Below the pieces are notes generated by a model. The model did no database searches. It saw nothing but the letters and a program-made list of their open reading frames with translations, and was not told the DNA's origin. Positions 55,708-64,000 of a DNA stretch of 64,000 nt are shown here, in pieces. How positions within the stretch are numbered: the stretch's first letter is position 1; each line of letters opens with the position of its first letter. Source of the stretch: an uncultured Methanobacterium sp. (lineage in GTDB: Archaea > Methanobacteriota > Methanobacteria > Methanobacteriales > Methanobacteriaceae). Both the position numbers and the translations under genes were made by a program. The stretch lies in contig NZ_OY762552.1 of NCBI RefSeq assembly GCF_963666025.1, positions 496,001 through 560,000 of the forward strand, read 5' to 3'.

Positions 55708-56364
55708 ATGACTGAAAGTCCTGCTTATACTGTGGAAAGTAAAGATGGGGATATTGAAATTAGGGTTTATCCGGGTTATATCTTGGCTCAAACAGATGTG
55801 AAAGCTGATTTCGATAAAGCAATTGGAATGGGGTTTTCTATTTTAGCCAATTACATTTTTGGTGGCAATAGGAAAAAATCTAAGATATCTATGACTGCCC
55901 CAGTGTCTGGTGAAAATTTATCTGAATCTGAGAAAATCGCCATGACCGTACCCGTCACTGAGGAAAGTGTCGATTCAGAAAAGATACCTATGACTGCACC
56001 AGTAACTGAGGAATCTGTTAATGAGTCTGAAAAAATCCCAATGAGAGTCCCGGTTACTGAAGAAAAATCCGATTCTCATGTTTACCGTATTTCTTTTACA
56101 ATGCCCTCTAAATACACATTAGAAACATTACCTGAACCTGAAGATAAAAGAATAAAATTTAAAGAGGTTAAAAACCAAAAGATGGCGGTTTTAAGATTTA
56201 AAGGTAGGGTTAATCATAAATTAGCAGATAAAGAAATGGCAGAACTTAAAAATTGGCTTGAAAAAAATGATATAAAACCAAAATCCAATTTCATCATTGC
56301 CCAATACAACCATCCTGCTGTACCTGGTTTTTTCAGGAAAAATGAGGTAATGGTAAAAATATAG
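55708..56364 (+). CDS. SOUL heme-binding-like protein with extra repeats
   Basis: A 218-residue protein of the SOUL/HBP family: YTVESKDGDIEIRVYPGYIL at the start, GGNRKKSKISMTAPV in the middle and PKSNFIIAQYNHPAVPGFFR with NEVMVKI at the end. The family normally has one or two KIxMTxPV phrases; here four follow one another (about 66-125). SOUL proteins bind heme or related tetrapyrroles. It probably lies in the cytosol. Confidence 0.85.
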   Translation: MTESPAYTVESKDGDIEIRVYPGYILAQTDVKADFDKAIGMGFSILANYIFGGNRKKSKISMTAPVSGENLSESEKIAMTVPVTEESVDSEKIPMTAPVTEESVNESEKIPMRVPVTEEKSDSHVYRISFTMPSKYTLETLPEPEDKRIKFKEVKNQKMAVLRFKGRVNHKLADKEMAELKNWLEKNDIKPKSNFIIAQYNHPAVPGFFRKNEVMVKI

Positions 56365-56409
56365 ATATTTTTGATTTACCTTAAACCTACTAATATTGAG
56401 GCATTATAT

Positions 56410-57003
56410 ATGGTAAATTGGCTCTATAAAAATTGGGCAAAATTAAGTGTTTTACTTGCAATCATTCTTACTTTGTTTATCATTGTTTTCATAAAAACCG
56501 AAAATACTGTTCTATTTTTGATTTGGATACAGATACCAGTTTATTTATTGCATCAGTTTGAGGAACATGCACAGAATGGTTTTAAAAATTATATAAATAA
56601 AAAAGTATTCAAGGTTCAAGAAGGAGATTTTCCTCTAAATGACAAAAACATTCTTTGGATAAATATTCCAATTATTTGGATATTAATGCCTACTTTCGCA
56701 GCTTTATCCTCTATTAACATGATGTTTGGTCTATGGATTCCTTATTTTGCAGTATTAAATAGTTTAAGCCATGTGATTTTTTCTATAAGAAATCGGGAAT
56801 ATAATCCCGGGCTCATCATAAGCCTAATATTAGGGATTCCAGTAGGGACATATGCTTTAATAGTATTTTATTCTAATATTGCCGTTCCGACGATAATCTC
56901 TATTCTTTCTATCTTTTTTGCATTATTGCTACATTTAATCATATTTGGTTACATTAGAATGAATTATAGAAAACAAAATAAGGCCCAAATAGATTCAATT
57001 TAA
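56410..57003 (+). CDS. HXXEE domain membrane protein
   Basis: A 197-residue protein with about six membrane segments and the family motif HQFEEHAQNGF (about 45-55), then NSLSHVIFSIRNREYNPGL. The HXXEE family has conserved polar residues that may bind metal; its reaction is unknown. ATG at 56410 is chosen over TTG 56371 for its GAGG about nine bases upstream. It follows the SOUL gene by 45 bases, possibly in one operon. Confidence 0.75.
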   Translation: MVNWLYKNWAKLSVLLAIILTLFIIVFIKTENTVLFLIWIQIPVYLLHQFEEHAQNGFKNYINKKVFKVQEGDFPLNDKNILWINIPIIWILMPTFAALSSINMMFGLWIPYFAVLNSLSHVIFSIRNREYNPGLIISLILGIPVGTYALIVFYSNIAVPTIISILSIFFALLLHLIIFGYIRMNYRKQNKAQIDSI

Positions 57004-57114
57004 AAAAAAATATTTATTGTTTTTTCTATTCACTTAATCCTCTGTTCTGCAATGCTAGGGCATATGTGGGATTTAATTTTAAAACAACAACATAGCATTA
57101 TAATTTTTGACATT

Positions 57115-57220
57115 CAAGTAATTGATATATCTCAAATAAGTTTTTCTCAGGTCATCTGGGCCTGTTAGGTAGTATGCCCCCCGATCCCTGTCTTTCAATT
57201 TGGGGCCCAAACATGCCCCT
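57115..57220 (-). pseudogene. Integrase tail remnant F
   Basis: Matches the region between the catalytic Tyr codon and the following helix (CTCAGGTCATCTGGGCCTGTTAGGTAGTATGCC, in part), heavily decayed. It is the shortest copy that still shows the Tyr region. Confidence 0.6.
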
Positions 57221-57289
57221 ATTTACTCAATCCTCCTTTAAAAAAAAATATATAAATTTAAAAAAATAAAAAAAAATAGGGTGAAACAA

Positions 57290-58276
57290 ATGTGTACAAC
57301 ATTTAGTATTCAAACAAAAGATGGAAATAATTTTGTTGGACGAAATTTAGATTTGGCATATAATGTAAATGAATGTCCCCTAATTCTTCCGAGAAATTAC
57401 TTGATGGAAGATAAAGTTACTGGAAATATGCAAACGACTGACAAAGCCCTTATTGGCATTGGGACGGTAATTGATGACCATCCATCCCTGGTTGATGCCA
57501 TGAATGAAAATGGACTCGTCTGTGCGGGTCTGAATTTTGAAGGATTCGCACATTTTGAAGAAAAACCAGTACCTGAAAAAACAAATATCACACCTTACGA
57601 CTTCATTTACTGGGTAGTCTCCAACTACGATACAATTGATGAAGTTAAGAGTGCTCTTTCTAACATAGATTTAGTAGATGTGCCCTTAAATGACCAGACA
57701 CCAGTACCCACACTCCACTGGATGATAACTGATAAAACTGGTTCGTCAATTGTAGTTGAAAAAACTAAAGAACAACTCGCAGTCTATGATAACCCTGTGG
57801 GAGTAATGACCAATCAACCCACCTTTGACTGGCATTTGATGAATCTAAACAGATACATATCTATTAATCCCAATCAACCTGAACCAGTCAAGTGGAATGA
57901 CCAGTTGTTGCAGATTCATGGTGTTGGAGCTGGTACTCTGGGACTACCAGGAGACTCGCATAGCGTTGCAAGATTTGTAAGAATTGCCTATGCCCGATCT
58001 CATATGCCAGTTCTGGAGGATGATATCAGTGCTGTGACCCAATGTATGCACATGCTTGACTATGTAAAAATGGTAAAAGCAGGGGTTTTAACAGAGGGAA
58101 TGGCAGAAAAAACAACCTATTCTGCTTGTATGGATCAACAAAACGGCATCTATTATTACAAAAATTATGAAAATAGCCGAATAAATGCGGTTAATATGCA
58201 TAAAGAAGACCTGGATGGTGATGAAGTAATCAAATGCCCTTATCTAAAAACACAGGATATAAATTATCAAAATTAA
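57290..58276 (+). CDS. Choloylglycine hydrolase family (bile-salt-hydrolase-like)
   Basis: A 328-residue Ntn hydrolase. The start is ATG at 57290 (AGGGTGAAA upstream), so Cys2 becomes the N-terminal nucleophile after Met removal: MCTTFSIQTKDGNNFVGRNL. Arg in GRNLD, Asn in GLNFEG and NQPTFDWHLMNL fit the family. Members cleave bile-salt amides, penicillin or acyl-homoserine lactones; gut methanogens carry bile-salt hydrolases. The substrate is unproven here. The gene lies between integrase tails F and G. Confidence 0.85.
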   Translation: MCTTFSIQTKDGNNFVGRNLDLAYNVNECPLILPRNYLMEDKVTGNMQTTDKALIGIGTVIDDHPSLVDAMNENGLVCAGLNFEGFAHFEEKPVPEKTNITPYDFIYWVVSNYDTIDEVKSALSNIDLVDVPLNDQTPVPTLHWMITDKTGSSIVVEKTKEQLAVYDNPVGVMTNQPTFDWHLMNLNRYISINPNQPEPVKWNDQLLQIHGVGAGTLGLPGDSHSVARFVRIAYARSHMPVLEDDISAVTQCMHMLDYVKMVKAGVLTEGMAEKTTYSACMDQQNGIYYYKNYENSRINAVNMHKEDLDGDEVIKCPYLKTQDINYQN

Positions 58277-58349
58277 GACGCTTTGTTAAGGGAATTATAT
58301 TCCCTTCTTTTTTTTTAAAAGTAGATTTTATTAAAAAAATGCTGAAAAA

Positions 58350-58550
58350 ATAACCTATAAAAAATCTTACCCTTCAATTCTTTTATTTCTTTTTTCATCT
58401 GCGAACTGTATCACATAACTTACTGTTCTGTCTTTGTAGTTCATGGAACTCGTTTTGTGAATATTTTCTTGCTGTGGAGTCTTGATAGGTATTCTATATA
58501 CATTAGGTAATCTTTTTTTAACTCTTCTGGGTCGGCTAGGAAGTACATTG
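58350..58550 (-). pseudogene. Integrase tail remnant G
   Basis: Matches the last about 65 codons of the integrase, from the Tyr region to the stop (CTTCAATTCTTTTATTTCTT, CACATAACTTACTGTTCTG, TGTGGAGTCTTGATAGG), with deletions. The rest of 58277-58646 holds no gene. Confidence 0.8.
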
Positions 58551-58646
58551 TACTGAATCCGGTCCTGTAAAATTATTCACATTGATGCAAATATGAATAG
58601 AAAGTAATAAATAGTACTTTTTGCCCATTATTTTTGGGTATTTTTA

Positions 58647-58991
58647 ATGAGATTTCATCCAGTTATATCAATAATAATATCGATTATAATCGTTAGTTTA
58701 TTTACATGGAATCTACCGGGTACATCCTTAATAAACAGTTTAATACTAATTGTGCCCTTTGCTATTTTAGGCGGATTTATAGCTACGTTCTTATCGAAAA
58801 ATAATAAAACAGTATACGGATCATTTTTTGGAATGGTATGGTCTTTACCCTATGTACTCTATGGAACAGTAACCAGACAAAACACTTACTTTTTATTTGT
58901 AATTTCTTTCCTGATATTCGGATATGTTGGAGGATATATTGCAAGCTTATTAAGAGTCCGTTTAGATAATAAAGAGACTAAAAATCTATGA
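58647..58991 (+). CDS. DUF5518-like small membrane protein
   Basis: A 114-residue protein with four membrane segments and a GGFIATFLSKNNKTVYGSFF loop, resembling the DUF5518 blocks of the protein at 45306. A weak GGG site lies before the ATG. The function is unknown. The following gap (58992-59212) shows only a small inverted repeat, CAGGC-GGAGTTAA-GCCTG at 59102-59119. Confidence 0.6.
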   Translation: MRFHPVISIIISIIIVSLFTWNLPGTSLINSLILIVPFAILGGFIATFLSKNNKTVYGSFFGMVWSLPYVLYGTVTRQNTYFLFVISFLIFGYVGGYIASLLRVRLDNKETKNL

Positions 58992-59212
58992 ATACCATTT
59001 GTTTTCTTTTTTCAAGATTTAACTGACATATCCTGCAAGGGCTCATCAGTATCATTATTTTTTTTCTGAATATTTCACTTAAGTCTGATATTTTCAAATT
59101 TCAGGCGGAGTTAAGCCTGTTATTTCAGAGTAAATATTCAGATCAGGGCAACTAATTGAGTATTTATATTATAAAGTTTAATATTATTTAGCTACTAACT
59201 TGAGATGATTAA

Positions 59213-59719
59213 ATGGTTTCCAATGACGAAATTACTATGAGGCTGCGGAATAAGAGAGAGGGGAAGTCATTAAACGGCTATTTAGTATGTAATAATTGCG
59301 GGGGATATTATGAATTACAACAGGGTGAATCTTGGAAAGATTTTGATACAGAATGTGAATGTGGTGGTCAGTTAGTGCAAAGCGCTAATGATTCTTTGCT
59401 TCCAGAATCAAATTTATCAGAAGAAGAATATGAGCATAAACGGTATGGAACAGAAATATTAATAGCTTATGTTGCATTTTTATTTTGCGGGCCAGCATCG
59501 TTTATAATGGCCATTTATCTTATTACAAGGGACAATAAAAGGGCTAAATTGCATGGAAAAATATTGCTTCTCATTTTTATAATACCCATATTCATAATTG
59601 CTATTTCAGCACTTCTCATTTACAGAGCCTATTTCAGCCAACCCACTATTAATCCAGCTACAGACGTATCCAGTGTTCGAAGTATGCACATGGTTGCTAC
59701 CTGCTTTTTAAATTTATAA
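59213..59719 (+). CDS. Zinc-ribbon membrane protein, possibly truncated
   Basis: A 168-residue protein: basic start, zinc ribbon (CNNCGGYYELQQGE...CECGGQL, about 26-56), acidic linker, two membrane segments (about 82-145) and a short outside end. The last residues (RSMHMVATCFLNL) look like read-through into decayed DNA, so the original protein may have been longer. Unknown function; same family as 33781, 45306 and 60025. Confidence 0.65.
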   Translation: MVSNDEITMRLRNKREGKSLNGYLVCNNCGGYYELQQGESWKDFDTECECGGQLVQSANDSLLPESNLSEEEYEHKRYGTEILIAYVAFLFCGPASFIMAIYLITRDNKRAKLHGKILLLIFIIPIFIIAISALLIYRAYFSQPTINPATDVSSVRSMHMVATCFLNL

Positions 59720-59760
59720 AACATATTTAAAAGGATCAAATTACAGTAAAATCCCTAATA

Positions 59761-59826
59761 ACAGACAATAAACCCTGCGTTATACCTAAATTGAGATATA
59801 CAGCTATTTTAATTAAAAAATTATAA
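59761..59826 (+). pseudogene. Remnant of a signal-peptidase-like C-terminus
   Basis: The frame reads TDNKPCVIPKLRYTAILIKKL then stop, which lines up with the C-terminus of the signal-peptidase-like lipoprotein at 44770-45198 (TNNGPQVIPKLGYITLW). Nothing else of that gene is left. Confidence 0.45.
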
Positions 59827-59894
59827 TTGAAAATTAAAAAAAAATGTTTATATGTTCATTTCACTAATTAGTCACATAATAGGGAGGAGTATTA

Positions 59895-60000
59895 AATGAA
59901 GTACTTGATTTGTGAGAACCGTGAAAATTATTCAATACTTCATCGGGCGATTGCAGGATGATTATAACATTATCATTCAATTAACTGGAAATCAGGGTCA
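59895..60000 (+). other. Possible decayed zinc-ribbon start
   Basis: After AGGGAGGAGT, a 21-codon frame MKYLICENRENYSILHRAIAG recalls a zinc-ribbon beginning (YLxCENCGGYY) with changed bases. It may be a relic; the call is weak. Confidence 0.25.
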
Positions 60001-60024
60001 AATTGGCAGAGGGGAGTTTCATAC

Positions 60025-61410
60025 ATGAAAATTGGGGAAATTGTTAAGGATTCTATTAGATATCCTTTTTCAAATTGGATATCCTTTTTGATTTTAGGAG
60101 TTTTCTTAGTTTTTAGTAGTGTAAATAGTATCAATAGTGCATCAGGCATAGGTCTAGCACTATCAACAAGATGGGCGCTTATTGGACTGATATTTGGATT
60201 AATAATTTGTGGCTATCAATTTAGAATTCTGAAATCATCATTAATTGGTATTGATGAACTTCCTAAATTTAATAATTGGTATGACCTGATTATAAATGGT
60301 ATTAAAGTTATTATAGTTTGTATTGTGTATTTCATTCCTTACTTTTTTATTTTATTCTTAGGAGTAGTATTTTTTGTATTATCTGCCGGAAGTCCGGAAA
60401 CGACAAATGTTAGTTCTTTCTTTGGTATTTTATTAATTATTGTAATTTTATACATTGCCATCATTTTTCCGCTATTGTTAATGTCTTTAGTAAATATGGC
60501 TTTTTACGACGGTGATCTGGGAGCTCCATTTAGATTCGGTGAAATAATAAAAAAAATCTCCAATATTGGATGGGATAGTTTCATAGTATGGTATGTTGTT
60601 ACTGTAGTTGCTTCTTTAATTTTAGTTGTTTCAGGGGCTTTAATTGAGTTTCTTTTCCTTTTGATCCAATTAAAAGTCATTGGAGTTTTATTAGTGTATT
60701 TATTTGCAATTCCATTCCTAAGCATCTACCTTTTTAGATCAACTGCATTATTTTATCTATCTGATGATCCTGGGTTTTTAGAATGCGAAAACTGCGGAGG
60801 ATATTACCAATTACAAGTTGGTGAATCCCCTGAAGATTTCGAAAAGTGCCAGTGCGGGGGTGCTTTAAAACATACCACAAACATGCAATTAGATACGCGA
60901 ACAGAGGGCTCAAACTTTGATGTACGCAGTTTCATAAAAAGAAAAAAGACTTTTATCCTGGTTGGAGTACTGGCTCTTATTATCATAGCAATACCAGTTA
61001 TATTGCTCCAGAACACACCAAATACTTTTGTAACCACCGAAAAAACTTTAATAGGGTCTTATGATGCAAGTCAATTGGATTCACCACGCACATTAGGTAC
61101 ATTTGTTGCTATACCACCCGGAACAACAAAGGCTACAATAGAATACAATTTATCATGGACTCCTGCTTTTGCAGGTGTTAACGGTATGATAATAATGGGT
61201 TATAACACCAATACAACTTCTCATTGGGGTGCCCCGGATAATAGAAATATAATTTATAATGAAGGCGTTACCTTCTCGGACGATGATCATAACGATAAAA
61301 ATGGAACTATAGCCATAGATAATTCCGCCATCAAGAGCATTGTAATTTCAGGAAATGGAGTTAAAGGTACAGTCAATGTTTATGCTTATAAAACAAAACT
61401 GGCAATTTAA
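60025..61410 (+). CDS. DUF4013-like membrane protein with zinc ribbon and outside domain
   Basis: A 461-residue protein. Residues about 1-245 are a multi-span DUF4013-like block (VKDSIRYPFSNW, WYDLIINGIKVIIV). A zinc ribbon follows (CENCGGYYQLQVGE...CQCGGAL, about 254-284), then one membrane segment (about 308-330) and an extracellular beta-rich domain with Thr/Asn-rich loops. GAGGGGAG precedes the ATG. The ribbon is thus cytosolic and the last domain outside. The function is unknown. Confidence 0.7.
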   Translation: MKIGEIVKDSIRYPFSNWISFLILGVFLVFSSVNSINSASGIGLALSTRWALIGLIFGLIICGYQFRILKSSLIGIDELPKFNNWYDLIINGIKVIIVCIVYFIPYFFILFLGVVFFVLSAGSPETTNVSSFFGILLIIVILYIAIIFPLLLMSLVNMAFYDGDLGAPFRFGEIIKKISNIGWDSFIVWYVVTVVASLILVVSGALIEFLFLLIQLKVIGVLLVYLFAIPFLSIYLFRSTALFYLSDDPGFLECENCGGYYQLQVGESPEDFEKCQCGGALKHTTNMQLDTRTEGSNFDVRSFIKRKKTFILVGVLALIIIAIPVILLQNTPNTFVTTEKTLIGSYDASQLDSPRTLGTFVAIPPGTTKATIEYNLSWTPAFAGVNGMIIMGYNTNTTSHWGAPDNRNIIYNEGVTFSDDDHNDKNGTIAIDNSAIKSIVISGNGVKGTVNVYAYKTKLAI

Positions 61411-61517
61411 GTTTTAGAGTGTTAAATGACTTTCAGTTATTTCAGTCAAAATATATTACAATTTTCCAAATCAAAAATAGCCCTGAACGTGAATCAGCTT
61501 AAAAAGAAGGTGATAAA

Positions 61518-61919
61518 ATCTTTAATAAAAAATATATTTTAATTTTAGTTATTATAATTTTAGTAATAATTGGGGTAGTTTTATCAGTTTATGCATTTAA
61601 AAACCCCATAAATAACACCACTCTCCAAAATGAATCCCTGAATCAAAATGTTTCAAATTCTAGTAGTAATCTCACCAATAACAGTGCTACATCTGACACT
61701 TCAAGTTCTAATGATAATCAAGTGAATTCTGCCACAGATTCATCTACTAGTTATGAGAAGGATTCTGAAGGATCTAACGACGACAGTGCTTCTGTCAGCA
61801 CGGAAACTTCAACTATGACCGAAGATGAAAAATATGCGGAATATATAAAAAAAAGAGATGAAGAACTAAAAAAAATCGATGGTGTAGTTGATGAGTACCT
61901 TAAGCAACATCCCCATTGA
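61518..61919 (+). CDS. Ser/Thr-rich anchored protein, non-canonical start
   Basis: The frame runs from 61503 without ATG, GTG or TTG through a basic start and membrane anchor (FNKKYILILVIIILVIIGVV), a Ser/Asn/Thr-rich linker and a charged helix to the stop at 61919. The first usual start codon (GTG 61722) would drop the anchor. GAAGGTGAT just before ATC at 61518 suggests initiation there, as at 44770. Both share KKYILI- or RKYILI-like sequences. Length would be about 133 residues. Function unknown. Confidence 0.5.
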   Translation: MFNKKYILILVIIILVIIGVVLSVYAFKNPINNTTLQNESLNQNVSNSSSNLTNNSATSDTSSSNDNQVNSATDSSTSYEKDSEGSNDDSASVSTETSTMTEDEKYAEYIKKRDEELKKIDGVVDEYLKQHPH

Positions 61920-61963
61920 AATAAAGTTTATTATATAAAAATAAGTTATTTGGTGCGGTATAA

Positions 61964-62512
61964 ATGAAGGTTTCAAAAAAGTACATTGGGATAATACTAT
62001 GCTTATTGATTCTTGTTATTTTAACTTCTGGATGTTTAACATATTCTAGTTCACTTAATTCAGACGATCAAGCCGGTGTCAATAGTACAGGTGGTTCATT
62101 TGAAAATCAGTGGGTTAAATTTAATTATCCTTCCAATTTAACAATAACAGATTATTCTACTGATAAACACATTAAAATCAATGTTTACAATGGAAGTGAA
62201 TATATCGGTGGTTTATATAATGAAATCGTTAAAATTGATAATATTGTTCCATTGTCAGAATCCTATAACTCTACAATAGCGGGAAGAAAAACATTAAGAG
62301 ATTACGACTTTAAAACCCTACCTAGTGGAGAAAATCAAGTAAGACCGAGCGCAGCCATATATCTAACAGAAAACGCTACATTGAATGTAATTTTCGATCC
62401 TTCAAGTAAAACATCCTTCAATCAAGTCTCAGAGACACTAGTTATTAAAAAGGACAATGTAACAGATGATAATATGTTAATCCAAAAAATCATTGGAATC
62501 TTTTTTTCATAA
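61964..62512 (+). CDS. PsbP-like lipoprotein (copy 2)
   Basis: 182 residues, nearly the same as 46812-47360, with LTSGC lipobox and the same C-terminal phrase DNMLIQKIIGIFFS. Differences sit mainly in the linker after the lipobox. The downstream DNA also matches for about 110 bases up to a short piece of the boundary element, so the duplicated unit included it. Confidence 0.7.
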   Translation: MKVSKKYIGIILCLLILVILTSGCLTYSSSLNSDDQAGVNSTGGSFENQWVKFNYPSNLTITDYSTDKHIKINVYNGSEYIGGLYNEIVKIDNIVPLSESYNSTIAGRKTLRDYDFKTLPSGENQVRPSAAIYLTENATLNVIFDPSSKTSFNQVSETLVIKKDNVTDDNMLIQKIIGIFFS

Positions 62513-62585
62513 GTGATCAATCTTTCTATGAAATGGGTTAAACTGTTTGATTAGGCAAAAACATTACAAAACTTCTTTTTCATGA

Positions 62586-62622
62586 ACTTATGATTATATA
62601 AAGATTTTGAGTATTACGACGT
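62586..62622. repeat. Boundary element, left end only
   Basis: CTTATGATTATATAAAGATT and TATTACG match the left end of copies 1 and 3; the rest is lost. It follows lipoprotein copy 2, as copy 3 follows lipoprotein copy 1. Confidence 0.5.
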
Positions 62623-62744
62623 GTTTTTTAGTTTTCCCTGGGAAAAATATTTCCTTTAACTCCTTCATCTCCTAAACCCATATTTGTATTTCCCAACATC
62701 CAAGGAAAAATTAACCGTGAGACTTTTCACATTTTAGTAATCAA

Positions 62745-62985
62745 ATATACCTCAAGTAACTTTTTCTCAAGTCATCAGGGTCAGCTAGGAAGTATGCCTC
62801 ACGGACCCTATCCTTTAACTTGTGGCCCATCATATGCTCCCGGATTTCCAATGGCATCCCTGCATTAATTAGCGGGGTGTTGAAAAACTTCCGCATCATG
62901 TGGCTGGTGGCCTTGTAGAACCCACCTAATCAGGCACAACCAAGAAAACGGTTCAATTCAGGGTAGTAATGCTGAATTGCCACAC
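62745..62985 (-). pseudogene. Integrase tail remnant H
   Basis: Matches integrase codons about 246-322 (including HMMRK, GHK as GHK-like, and the Tyr region), the copy that reaches furthest into the catalytic domain. It has small deletions (for example AACCCACCTAATCAGGCAC), so it is not functional. The remaining 62623-62744 and 62986-63077 hold no gene. Confidence 0.85.
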
Positions 62986-63077
62986 AGCATCAATCATATT
63001 ATAAACAGGATAGATCATAATCTATTATGCAACAAGAAATAATAATAAAAAATTAACACATAACAAGGAGCATAATC

Positions 63078-64000
63078 ATGGAATTAGCTTCTAAACTTTA
63101 CAATGAAAGATTTATTAAAATATTAGGTTTACTTTTACTATTTATTGGCTTAGTAGGTCTTTTTTACGGGCCAATGGAAATTTATTGCTTCTATATGTTT
63201 TCTGAAGGAGGAAAGTTTTATTATGAGGGATTCCAAATTGGTTCATTGTTTTTTGCTTATTTGGTAATTCAAAATTCAGCTTATTATATAATAGCTTTTT
63301 TATTAATACCCATTGGTCTGGGACTTTTTAAATTAAAAAATTGGGGATTGAAACTTTCATTAAATTTATTGTATATTTGGATAATTCTTGGAATTAGTAT
63401 ATTGAGTGGCTTTATCTTATCAATACCACAATTGATTCAAAAACTGAACTTATCAACCATCGTTTTAATTACATTACTTCTGGTATTAACTGGAATTGCG
63501 ATTCCTTTTATTTTAATAAAAATATTTAATAGTAGAAGTTTTCAACTGGTATTTAAACCTAAAAATTCGAATTGGATAGATGCAGTCCCTCAGATAATAC
63601 TTTTAATTTGTAGTTTGAACGTTCTTTTTATTTTATTATTACATTCCTGGGCCCTATTTCAGTTTATTTTCCCATTTTTTGGTAAAATTATTCTCCATAG
63701 AGAAGCAGTTCTTTATTTGACCAGTGCAATATTTATTTTAGCTATTCTAACCTACGGTATTTGGATAAAACATATTTTGGCTTTTTGGGGACTTCTAATT
63801 TATTACACAGTAATGTTAATCAGTATAATACTTACTTTTAGCCAATACACTCTTCCAGATATAATAAATATCTTTAAATTATCATCTTATGAACAAACTC
63901 AAATTATTCCGGTGATAAATATATTCTTGAATGTGAATTTAGCAGCTATTTTAGTTACATTTCTTTTCATAGTATTAGTTTTATGCATATATTTCCGTAA
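63078..64000 (+). CDS. Multi-span membrane protein (partial at right edge)
   Basis: An open frame from ATG 63078 (AAGGAG upstream) to the end of the window, 307 codons without a stop. It starts MELASKLYNERFIKILGLLL and has about eight membrane segments separated by short loops. No family was recognised. The frame continues past the right edge. Confidence 0.65.
   Translation, partial: MELASKLYNERFIKILGLLLLFIGLVGLFYGPMEIYCFYMFSEGGKFYYEGFQIGSLFFAYLVIQNSAYYIIAFLLIPIGLGLFKLKNWGLKLSLNLLYIWIILGISILSGFILSIPQLIQKLNLSTIVLITLLLVLTGIAIPFILIKIFNSRSFQLVFKPKNSNWIDAVPQIILLICSLNVLFILLLHSWALFQFIFPFFGKIILHREAVLYLTSAIFILAILTYGIWIKHILAFWGLLIYYTVMLISIILTFSQYTLPDIINIFKLSSYEQTQIIPVINIFLNVNLAAILVTFLFIVLVLCIYFR

Noticed and set aside
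61722..61919. Short gene starting at GTG 61722
   Set aside because: The same frame continues upstream through a membrane anchor to a strong ribosome site at 61503-61514.

Overview
The window looks like a piece of a methanogenic archaeon of the order Methanobacteriales, most likely a mesophilic Methanobacterium-type organism (inference). Supporting genes are a deoxyhypusine synthase, two TRAM-domain proteins, a two-gene homocysteine-forming sulfurtransferase, a CbiMNQO cobalt transporter, DUF365/DUF1802-type proteins and many small DUF5518/zinc-ribbon membrane proteins. Start regions carry GGAGG/GGTGAT-type ribosome sites and TATA-like boxes. No rRNA, intact tRNA or CRISPR array was seen.

Bases 1-16,100 are an ordinary chromosomal backbone: homocysteine synthesis, an acetoacetate-decarboxylase-like protein, an SDR dehydrogenase, a DUF362 ferredoxin protein, the cobalt importer cbiMNQO, two TRAM proteins, pyrF, dys and an HTH-CBS regulator. 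The intergenic spaces here are AT-rich and repeatedly hold short degenerate tandem repeats.

From about 16,100 to the right edge the DNA becomes more AT-rich and turns into a long accessory zone. One apparently full-length tyrosine recombinase gene (20130-21248, minus) is accompanied by eight decayed copies of its 3' end, all on the same strand (near 18.5, 41.8, 43.9, 51.2, 54.8, 57.2, 58.4 and 62.9 kb). A second repeat of up to about 200 bp, centred on a small hairpin with a GGGCGG-like loop, occurs near 16.2, 41.9, 47.5 and 53.5 kb, with a short part near 62.6 kb. Several blocks show the same order: integrase tail, cargo genes, hairpin element. Cargo between such marks includes DUF6414+AAA ATPase, GNAT+RsgA and ApeA-like HEPN+TOPRIM protein. 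I read this as a series of related, decayed integrative cassettes; this is the strongest candidate for an undescribed mobile system in the window.

Other accessory cargo: a TIR-like protein with a membrane partner, a G-poor Fe-S helicase-like gene beside nested palindromes, two HhH-GPD-like Fe-S proteins, an Eco57I-like methyltransferase with a convergent putative endonuclease, a decayed tRNA-Met-like sequence, a winged-helix/nucleotide-binding fusion, a large REC-PAS-histidine kinase flanked by direct repeats of about 400 bp, and from 44 kb on a cluster of lipoproteins, zinc-ribbon membrane proteins, a PQQ-like beta-propeller surface protein, a SOUL protein, an HXXEE protein and a bile-salt-hydrolase-like enzyme. 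Thus the left quarter is housekeeping, and the rest is a defence and cell-surface island built by repeated insertion, duplication and decay.
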